From Rapana venosa (Eukaryota; Mollusca; Gastropoda; Neogastropoda; Muricidae), in NCBI GenBank assembly GCA_028751875.1, contig CM054134.1:67695839-67759838 (forward strand): a stretch of DNA of 64,000 nt, given 5' to 3'. Each line of letters opens with the position of its first letter. Within the stretch, counting starts at the first letter, position 1. Below the pieces are notes generated by a model. It was not told the DNA's origin. It worked only from the letters and a program-made list of their open reading frames with translations, and ran no database searches. The translations under genes were made by a program, and so were the position numbers. Positions 10,901-22,147 of this stretch are shown here, one piece after another.

Positions 10901-13900
10901 GGTATTGTAGTGTTTAGAAGGGTCATTATGGTTAGGGATTTGTGATAGACGTTCAGCAGTTTGAGAAAGAAAAGTTTGAATATCTATGGTCTTGAGGTTG
11001 CGACGGGTAATGCGCCTCTTCTTTCTGATAGGCTTTGCAATGTTGAGGAAGAAAAGAATGGCAGAATGATCAGAGAGTAGTTCGTCAGTGACAGATACAG
11101 ACTGAGATATGACTAGACCTTGTGAGACATCGGTGATAAGCCAGTCTAAATTGTGACCTGATCTGTGAGTTGGTTCGTTTACCAGCTGGGAATGAGAGTG
11201 ATTTGATAAAGAAAGAGAAAGATGCTTGACGTCAGGAGAAGACTGGTTGTCGAAGTGGAAGTTAAAGTCACCAAGTGTAATAAGTTTCTTGGGAGAGAAG
11301 CTGTAATGGTCAAGGAGTGACTGAAACTCTTGGTGGAAAACTGAAGATGTTAAATTGTTTCTGCAGTTGGGAGGTGGATGGTAAAGGCAACAGAAATTAA
11401 CAGAGTGGCCATGTAAGGTAAGGTTGAGTTCACAGACTTTGAAAGATTCCGGTGAAAAAGGGAGTGACAGATAGAGCTGGATGCAGATTGTCTTTGTAGA
11501 CGATGGTAATGCCACCTCCACGGGAGAGTCAGGGGGAAAGAAAGAGTTTTGTAGCCAGGTGGTGTCAGTTTTTTATCTTTGGTTCGTGACCTAGTGGTTT
11601 TAGCCAAGTCTCTGTAAGAAAGGTTAGATCTATATTGTGTTCAGATATGAAATCAGCAATAAAATCGGCTTTACCATCAGAGCAGACAGATTGCGCATTA
11701 AGAAGACACACGTGTAGAAGGTTTGAAGGAGGCTAAGAGGTTGGAGAAGACAGTGGTGAGTGACTATGACTATCAGAGGATGAGGGTGATGGTAGGGATG
11801 TATGCAATGGAAGAGCAGACAGAAGTTTGGGTGGTGAGTCAGGTGTGGAACATGGTAAAAGAACTGGATCAGTCAGGGGATTTATAGTCTCAAGAAAATC
11901 ATTACACACATCAGGAATAGAACCGTTAGAGTCACACACAAAGGATGAAGCATCTGGAGGGACAGGAAAGTGAAGCAGTGTTGTGGCTGGTAACAGTTGT
12001 TGTGGTAGTGATGTCAGAAGGGAGGCAGAGGTAGGGGAAACACACTGCAGTTGATGACGTATGCCTGCATGTGTTCCTCGTCTGGTTTTCCGGCGGTGGA
12101 TTCAAAGCTGAACAATATGTTCTTTGAGTCCGTTTTGCATGTGGTGAAACCCACATGAGAAAAGAGCTTTCAAGTCTGTAAGGGTAAGAGTCATTGCAGT
12201 AGAGTGACAAACACAGGGCAGTGGTGGAGGGGGTGGTTTTGGATTGTGAATCACGTGCAAATGTGCACGCTGCGGCAGGGTCACAGTACAAAGGGTCATA
12301 AAGACCAGTGTGATCCGGTAAACACAAATCATCAATGAAATTTTGCAGAAAATGAATATCAAACGACGAAAAATTATATACTGAAATAAGTCAAAAGTCA
12401 AACAATACTAAAGAAAACTGCTCTGACCGCAGGACTCCAGGTGCTGTCACAAACACAAAGACACAAAACTTATATAGAAAGACGTCCAGGAAACACACCA
12501 ATTTCACACTCAAAGGGAGACACACACACCATGCAGCCGCCAGGCACAAAGGTGAACATTGATCAAAAAGCCTCAAACAAGTTTGATCATTCAAAACAAC
12601 TACTTGATTGAGTACTAATGCCTAACTATCATGACCAATTACTGTTAATTCCTACAAATACAATATTGTAACTGCCTGCAACTTCAACCAGCCTTGTTAT
12701 AATATATATTCACCTCATCTTCCTTTAGACCCACCCAAAACAACAATTAGTATATGAGAAGTATTGACCTATCTGTAGCACTGTCCCAATGAACCAAAAA
12801 TCTTACTGCTGACATGGCCTCAGGATAAATGTAAGCAAAAAGTGCTTTTCTTTTATTTACTAATTTAGAGAGTCTTTTATTTGTTTCAGCTTGTTCGTTG
12901 AAAAACTACCATCACACCCGGACTACAAGACATCTCCTCCTAATGATATTCACGATTTCAAAAGGGTAAGATCTAGTGAAAATACAGTGCATTTTGCTTT
13001 TTTTTTTTATGATTTTGTTTTCAGGCCTTTGATGTTGCACTGCTTGTAAAATGGCCTTGCATAGAAACTGTAATATCTTTCTTTTTAATCAAAATATGCA
13101 TGATTTGAATTTGATCTATTCATAGTTTACAGGTGACCAGGATGACAACAAAAACCAACAACCTTGTACTTTTTTCTTGTTTTTTTACAAACAGTACATA
13201 GATTGATCAGTACAGACTGTAGAATGTTTAGCAGTGCACAAATTGTTCAACATGTTTTTAGGTTATATTGAAGAGTATTGTCAAATGTATACAGCCATCA
13301 CACACGCACATGCACACACACACGCACACGTGCAAGCGCATCACACACACACACTCACACGCACACCATGTTCACATCAAGTCAGAAGTTATGTAGAGGA
13401 GTTGAGACCAGGAGTTAAATTTTTACACATCAATTAAGAGAAGTGTTTTTGTTTCCCTCAAAATAATCGAAAGCACCTAATGTCAAGTCAATGATGCAAG
13501 CAATAACTGACAGGTAAATCATGAGATTCACTGGTACTTTCACCTGTTTCTTATTTTGTTAGGTATTTATTTGAACTTAAAGATGCTCTGTTTGATTCTT
13601 TCCTGCCAGAAAGTCAAAAAAGTCTTCCCCTTGGCTGAAGAAATCAAGTCCCAGTTGAAAAAGAGATATACAGAAGAAGATGAAAAGAGACAGATAGAAG
13701 AGGTATGTGGTTCTGTTTTTGTGCTTTTTTGCAGTAGTCTACTCAAAATCACAACTGAATTATGGATGTCGGGAAAAAAATAATTGGTAGATGTCTTATT
13801 TTCTATATATGTTGACAGAGTTTTGTTGTTGTTTTTTGTTGTTTTTTTGTTATTTGTTTTTTCCTAAGGTATTTGTAATTGTCATTGCGTATTGGTTGTT

Positions 13901-14194
13901 TCTGTACTTTTCCTGAGAAAATGAGATTACTGTGCTTCAAGTATTATTTTTTTCTTAAAACTTATCTTACTGTGCTTAAGTTGGGCTTTATTTGTTGGAG
14001 GGTTTTTTCAGGGGTTTTTTTGTTTTTATTTCAAGAGTTTGTATTTGATACAGTTGTTTGAATGTGGCCATAAATATGTTATTGGCTGACTATGAACAAA
14101 ACAAGTACAAAATAAGTAAACACATACAAAGAGATATGCACACATAGATTATATGACCATGCACACACACACACACACACATACACACACACAT

Positions 14195-14232
<38 letters not shown>

Positions 14233-15847
14233 CTATTCACTGACTTCCAAAACTTTATTGTAATGATCAAATGTCCAGTCTACATATGCCTTTAATACAT
14301 CAAAATTGCTATCATTACAACAAAATCTCATCCTTTCAGAAAAAACATCAGGAACAGCTGGCAAGAGAGGAAGAAAAACAAAGGAAAGAGGCTGAGGAAC
14401 AAATGCGAGAGGATGAAGCACTGGCCCGAAAACTACAAACAGAAGCAGAACAGCAATGGATGCAAGAGCAAGAAGAAAAATACAAGCGTCTCCAGCAGCA
14501 AGAAGAGGAGCGTTTGGCTGCAGAAAACAAGCGCAGAGAAGAGGAAGCATCTTCAAGCAAAGATGGTTCTGTCTTATTGATTCCGGCCGATATCGGTGGG
14601 ATGGTTCCAACTGCTGATGGAGCTTCTCCAGCAGTGCCAGCATCCACTGCATCTATACCCGAAATTCCTGACAGAGAACTTAAGAAAAATCTCAACATAA
14701 GTGATCAAAGGTAGGATCTTTTGGGGGAGATGAGTGTCAAATTTTTACGAAGTTTATTCTTAAATGTTTGATTATAAATGGTAACAGAGTTGGTGGTTGA
14801 AGGTATGTTGACTGCTTAATCGAGTCAGAAAAGAAGAAAAAGTCAACACAATTTGTCAGAAAGAGGATTAATAGAGAATACAGTTGTGAAAAGTTCTTGG
14901 GGTCTTAGACCCTTAAGCATCAAGAAAAATTCAGAATTGTTTGTTTATTTTCCTGAACATATCAAATTCTTTTCTTTTTATATTTAGCACGCTACTCCTC
15001 TGTCATTTGTTGACGACATATTTTTACCTTTTTTTTTCATTTGTTTGCATGTTGTTTCTATACAGTATCATACTAGGCTTAAAGAATTGAGGGCTGCACC
15101 AGATATGATCCATAACAACAGCAACAACAAAAAGCAATGATGCATTAACATTTTGTTTTGTTTTCTTTTTCTTTTTAGTTTTGTGTTTTTAATAATCAGA
15201 ACTATATAAACAGTTTTCTTTTATTCTATTAAAAAAGAGAAATTGGAAACAAATGAGTAGCTATGATGGAGTAGTTACTTTTATGTGACCCAGGATCTGT
15301 ATTGATTTGTTTTTATAAGAGATAACGCTATATAATGCTTTGATTTGTTTTTACAAGATATAACACTATATAAATTCCATTTATTATTATTATTATTACA
15401 TATCTCTCTCTCTGGCTCTCACTTTCACTGCGTACATAATGGAATTTGGGTTCAGATTCCTTCTTGCAAAAGAAAAGGACAGAATTTGAAATGGCTGTTG
15501 ACGAAGTATAACACCACCCCAAAAGACCATGTTTTAGAAGTGTGCAGTGACTTTAACAGTGGGCTACCTGGTGCTTGACCCGAATTGGGCTGTTGGAGTT
15601 CACATTTATATAACTCCTTTTTCCTAGAAGTCCTTTGGAAGAGAGTGCAAACTGAGATCCTGTTTCATAGTTGTCATTTTGTATCATATTGTATAATTGT
15701 ATGTGTGCGTATGTGTATGTACATTTGAATTTGTTAACATTGTTAATTGTTTTTGGTTGTATATGTAAGAATATGTTAAATGCAAACACTTTGGTTTGTT
15801 TTTACAAGATATAACGCTATATAAATTCCATTTATTATTATTATTAC

Positions 15848-15898
<51 letters not shown>

Positions 15899-16727
15899 TC
15901 TGGCTCTCATTCTCTAGCTTCCATTGCTTGGCAGCTAGCAAGACATACACACACACAACGAACAATATTATAGTTTTTCAAATGTAGTTAAGTATTCAGC
16001 ATGCCTGTTGAAGAACTGCCAATGATTAAGGAATGTATGCTCAAAACTGTGCTACAGGACTGCAAGGTTTCATCATTTAAAATCAAGGGTAGAGGCGAAC
16101 AAACTGTTTTAATTTTGCAGCTGACAGCAAACATTCCCTGGAAGCCCTTTGTGACTTAAGACAACTTTGTAACATTCAGGCATAAGTTGCCAGCACAGTA
16201 TAGACAAGAGGTGAGGAGGATGGAGGTAGACCAAACCAGGCAAAGAGAATGAAGCCAAATATCCAATTTCCTTCAGGATTGTTTATATTAACCCAACCAA
16301 GTTTGTGTTATGCTTCTGAGCCACAGGAGAGGGAACATGCCATTACTGCTGACACCTTTTCCTGTACCCCCTGCATTCCCTCTCTTTCAGTGTCTTGAAG
16401 AGATCCACAACCTGGTGAAAAGAACATTATCCTGGTAGTTAGTCAAACAGACCTTCAAACAGTGACAGTAGATTATCTAGATGCATCATTCAAAGAAGAA
16501 ACCAATGATGTAGTGTGTGGTAGTGACAGAACAAGCAAGCAGGAAGAGGGTACATGATATAATTATACATAACAATACAATGCATTCCTTAACGTGGCAG
16601 CCACGCCATAATGACATGTTCTACTATGAATTTGATATATGTTTGTGGATTGTTTATTTTTGTACCTGACCCACCGTCACCATGTGAAATTCAACCATTT
16701 TGCACTGGAATTATCTCTTCTTCTGTC

Positions 16728-16826
<99 letters not shown>

Positions 16827-19800
16827 TAAGGTATTCTCTTTTTAGTTAGCTTTGAATCTACTTTCATATCTAGGAGAATAAATTTTACACAAACTTTTTT
16901 TATGTGTGCAGCAGCACTGTCAATGACATCCCCTCTGTTCCCCCACCCCCCTATTCCCCCCCAATCCCAGACCGCAGTACGAAGCCAGCAGATCACTTCA
17001 TGAGCACAGGGATGTTTGGGGGCACCGGGGGTCTGCGTGATGTGGTCGTGCCTGCTGACCTCATGCAGAAGTTCATTGTTGCTGCTCAGAGCAATACCTT
17101 GAAGAAGACAGAAACTATGGGCATTCTGTGTGGCAAAGTGGTAAGATTTCATCAAGATAATAAAATAGTTTATATGTCTTTTCTAGTCAATGGTCTTTAT
17201 AACATTGTATTGTATTCCTACATTGGGTGGGGGGGGGCCACACGCGCATGCATGTGTGTGTATGCATGCAAGAGTGCATGCATGATGCATAAATGATAAA
17301 TTTATGTCTTTTCAGGTCAATGGTTTTTATAACATTGTATTCCTACATTGGTGTGTTTGTGATATTTTTTATTTGAAGTTATCTTGGAATGTTTAAATCA
17401 ACATGAAATATAGTTTTCTTGTGTCATGATGCATTTCAGTGTGCCTGTCAGTATTGAAATTGCCCTTCGTAGAATGATTAAAGTGTTTTTGACTTGACTT
17501 CACTTAACTTGACAAAACGCTATACTACACTATATTAGGATACTCTGCCACAACTACATTTGCTCTATGTTGCACTATTTTAGACTACACTATGCTATAC
17601 TACATTTGCTCTATGCTGCACTTCACTATACTATGCTACACTACACCACACCACACCACACCATACCACACCACACTACACCCAAATGTATGGGGTGTTG
17701 TACATGTACAACATCTGTAGATGAAAACCAGCTTGATCCATCTGTGGTGCTCTCACCCTAGGAGAGGAGCCTGAATTTCACATAGATTTTAAAGTGCTAA
17801 TCAAGTTTTTAAACAATTTTCTGACATTTTTATTATTCCCAGACAAAGTGACAGCTTTGTGGATATGTGTTTTGCAGTCTGGCCATGCCTTCAGGATCAC
17901 CCACCTGTTCATCCCCCAGCAGACGGGCACACCAGACAGCTGCGACATGCAGAACGAGGAGGAGCTGATCTTTTATCAGGACAAGCACGACCTCATCACG
18001 CTGGGATGGATTCATGTTAGTCAGGAATACTCTGTGTGTGCATGCTTGCATGTGTGTGTGAATGCACATAAGTGCATGCAGGCTTGTGTGTGTAAATGCA
18101 CATCCAAGTGTATGTATTTTATTTTTGCAGGAAAATATATTATGAAGTCAGTAGTGCTTTACATGTGCAGGAATCACCTTCTCCTTCTCCTATCCTGTAG
18201 TCTGGATGACTGTTGGGGTACCATTGAAGATTTTATGTGGAAATACATATTCTCAAACAACCTTAGTGAACTTATTTATTAGATTTTCATATTACTTTTT
18301 CAGATGTCAGAACAGGGGTAAAGAGTTAGATGAAGAATTGTTGTGTTTTCTGTGGTATATGGTTTATGGTGAGCGATGTGTGTTGTTTGATTGTGTTTTC
18401 TCAGTGATTTTTGTAAAGTTTGTTTGCATGTGGCCTTTCATGCTTTATTTTCTTCATGACACCCCCAAAAAGGGTAGGTTAGGTAACTGTCTGTTTGCTA
18501 ATCCATTTCTGCATTCAACATATTACTTTTATTTCTATGTTTTATAGCTCCGGAGATAACTAAAAAAAACCCAAACAAACCCAAACAAGAACGCAAACAA
18601 ATTCCTGAAAATTGTTCTGATACTTTATAGACACAATCTGTGTATTTACACCACTCACACAAAGTTTTGACATGTACCCTCAGTGGAGGATTTTTTCATT
18701 CTTCTTGAAATCTGTAAAAATAAAAAAATTTAAAAATTAAGGGATTTTCATCTTTGTCCACTATTGCAAATGATCGAGTTGACCACATATCCCTCTTCAT
18801 GGTTCAGTTTGCTTGCTTGCACCATACTCTTTCTGTGATTAAACTGACATCAGAATATCTTCATGTTCCTGTGGTTTAACTGCAGAAGAAGAGGAAACAG
18901 CAGTTGCTTCATTATTGTTTAGCAGGAGAGTGTATGTGTGCTTCTTTTTCTTTTCTTTTAAAAATTCTTTTATTTTGAGGATAATGAATAAGTACTCATG
19001 TGCTTTTTTTACATTCAGTCCCCATGTGCATGCAGTTTTGTAAATTTTGTCATCCAACTCCACTATGGCCTTTTCTTTCAAACGGCGGAACAGGTTTTTA
19101 AAGTGTGCCCAAGATGTTCTGTGTGGGTGGGTGGGTGTTTAGTGCGTCTATGCATTTTCAATGTCTATACGTGTGTGTGTGTTGTGTTTTCTTGCCTCAA
19201 AGTAGATCATCAGTATTGATTTCAAGTATAAAAAATGTCTTTATGTTGCAGACTCATCCAACACAAACAGCATTTCTGTCAAGTGTTGACATGCACACAC
19301 ACTTTGCCTACCAGAAGATGCTGCCAGAGGCTGTGGCTATTGTTTGTTCACCAAAATTTCAAGAGTAAGTTTCTTTTTGGAATGTATGTGCTTGTTATGT
19401 CTTTTAGGGGGATTGGTTTGTTGTTTTCCTTAACCACTAGACTGCCCCACCCCGGAAATTTTCCGGGGCTAAATGTGCCCCCTATACGCCTACAACCTGG
19501 AAAATTTCCAGGGTGTCAAACGAAGTTAACAAGCCAGCTTCCTTGACTACAGTTAAAGGGAAAGAACTCCAAAATTAGTGGAGTTCACTCTCCTGTTGCT
19601 TGGCAACATCCAGCTGCAAAAACCTTGGCGAAAACGATCGTTTTTTTAGCTGGTATTTTGTGTTTTTATGCATGACTGCTTGGGCAGTTCTTGTTCAAAA
19701 TGGCTGAAACTTCTTGTTGAAGGCATCAATAACTTTACACAGCTGAAAAAGGGGCAAATAAAACTTAGATTTACCTGACAGTGATGAAAAACGATCGTGT

Positions 19801-22106
19801 ATGATTCAGGAGGTCGTGCATTTTTTAAAAAATGAATGAGATTTGGCCTTGACTTATGTTTGACGTTATTGAGATGGAAGGTACTCAGAATGACAGTGGT
19901 GATGAAGAAAGTGTATTTTTTTGTTGATTTTTTTTACATTTTAAATATATTTTCACAGTGAAATCACTGAAATATCAATTTGAGCTTGCCTCAAAGCAAT
20001 CTACCATATATATACTGTCATTGGGTAGACTATCAGGATTATTCAGGTAGTAATTTCTGAGTAAGAGGGATATGAACGTAGCAAGTGGTACATAAGAATT
20101 TTATTCCCCGGCATATAGGGTGCACTTGCACTGGGCAGTTAAGAGGTTAAGTTTATTTAATGTCTCTATCTGTTTATTATATTGTTATTATAAGATTTAA
20201 GCTTGAAATGGAGGTAAAGTGTTACCATCTGATGTGCTTATTAAATCTGTCTGCATATGAACACAGGTGGATGGTATATTTCTTTACAACTAAAACAACA
20301 TTAATTTGTTCTCTCCTCAGCTAGAACTCCACTGTTCACCACTGGTGAGAGTTTGTGTATGCGACCATTCTTGCCCACCTTGAAGGCCACCGCATTCCGA
20401 CTTTGGAGATGTACGCTGGGTATATTCATGTTTCCATAACCCACTGAACTCTGACATGAATTATGGGATCTTTAACATGCATATTTGATCTTCTGCTTGT
20501 GTATAGACATGAAGGAAATTGAGGCACTGGCAGGTCTGCACTTGAAGTTGACCTGGGAGATTGTAAAAATACCCACCCTTAGTCCACCAGATGCACTGAG
20601 ATTCAAACCCATGACTTCATGGACCCATGGGATTGAAGCAAACAATCCTAATCACTTGGCTATAGCGTCTGTCAAAACAACTGATAACAGTCCTCTTAAA
20701 TACTGCAAATATTGTTTTGAACAGGTGGATTTTCCTCTCAAACTGCCAATATATTCTGAACAGTCATAGTTTTTTGTTTTGCTTTTTTTGTTTTTTTGGA
20801 AGTTATATTTTATCAAATCAAAGCTAAAATAAGTCTGCTACAAAAATGCAAATTCAGCATAAATCCAAGCATGGAATGGAGCCGAGTATCCGTCATAATT
20901 GTCAAATTATAAAATGTGTTTAGAAAGACCCAAAACCAATATCCAACAATACTCCAGTTATCTCTTTATTTCTCTCCCTGAATCTACCTCACTTGTTGAT
21001 CTGGGAAATAAAAGAAATTAATTAATGAATTTTTTTTTTACAAGAAAAAAGAAATGAAAAATCTTCTGTAAGTGGGCATTACCAACTTTTAGATATGGAC
21101 GGAAGTTGTGGATGGCTTATTCACTGAGCACTCGGCAATTTGTCTACAAAAACTTCTATGGGCTTAACTTGTATACATGGCATTTTCAATTAACACTGAG
21201 CAACTTGTCTACAGAAACTTCAATGGGCTTAACCTGTATTTATGGCATTTTCACTAAACCCTTAGCAACTTGTGTACAATAGCAGATTACAGTTCTGAAA
21301 TAGAATCCACAGAATGCAAATCATAAGTTTTGATGGACACTATAGCCGAGTGGTTAAGACTGACTTCAGTCCTGTGGGTACAGAAGTTGTGGATTCGAAT
21401 CACAACAGCATCTGTTGAATTAAGAGTGGAGATTTTTACAATCTCCCAGATCAACTTTAAGTGCATGGGCTTAATTCCCTTTGTGTATATACACATGCAG
21501 AAGATCAGATATGCATGTTAAAGATCCCGAGATTTATGTGAGCATTCAGTGGGTAATGGAAGCACGAAATACCCAGCATGCAACTAGTAGAATAAAATGA
21601 GCTGCTCTGAAGTTGGACTATGTCGGCTGAGGCCAGTGGGCAGACCTCTAATAAAGTCACACACAGGATAAGACCAGGCATTACACACCCCACCCAGTAA
21701 GAGAAGGCAAAGAGAGAGAGAGAGAGACGAAAAATTTGCAATGAAGTTCCTAGGTCTTTGTAAATGATCTCATCTGCTGACTATGAATAGTCCACATTAA
21801 ACTGAGCTGTTCCTTTGCTGCTTCCCATTTCATTCAGTTTCAGTGGCTTTTCCCTACGGCTTCGTTTTAGCAGTTTTCTTTTGTTCCTTTTTTGAAACAA
21901 TTTTTATATGGTTACAGTTTTGTCCTTGTTGATTTGTGTGTGTGCGTGCGTGCGTGCGTGTTGTTCCTTGCAGGACTGGGCTGTTCTCACTAACAGATCT
22001 TGGTCTGGATGTAATTGGAAGGTGCCGTGAGAAAAGCTTTCATTACCATGCTAAGGAGCCACCATTATTTGAGGTAATTGTAATGTATAATGAAAATGAA
22101 AACCCA

Positions 22107-22147
<41 letters not shown>

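Larger units (their letters stand above)
8545..12620 (-). mobile_element. Nearly full-length non-LTR retrotransposon (CR1/L2/Jockey-like), antisense in STAMBP intron 1
   Basis: Read on the minus strand: a 5' region (about 12620-11940), an apurinic endonuclease domain (11720-10787), a reverse transcriptase domain (10614-9311), a C-terminal region, and a 3' end with GATATAGCACTATATAAATT followed by ATT repeats. Stops and frameshifts break the ORF. The same family recurs at 55600-56715, and as short 3' tails at 15300-15396 and 15680-15849. A tail of the same family is inserted in the opposite orientation at about 10551-10612. Clade assignment is by recall of domain style only. Confidence 0.82.

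Noticed and set aside
11932..12594. Separate minus-strand genes (131, 99 and 67 codons)
   Set aside because: They lie in the 5' part of the antisense LINE, overlap each other in different frames, and show no domain. Treated as LINE 5' region.
14233..14698. Minus-strand open frames of 139 and 116 codons
   Set aside because: Shadows of the Glu/Gln/Lys-rich coiled-coil exon of STAMBP on the opposite strand.
16904..17296. A 130-codon single-exon gene
   Set aside because: It is STAMBP exon 5 read through its donor into the intron.
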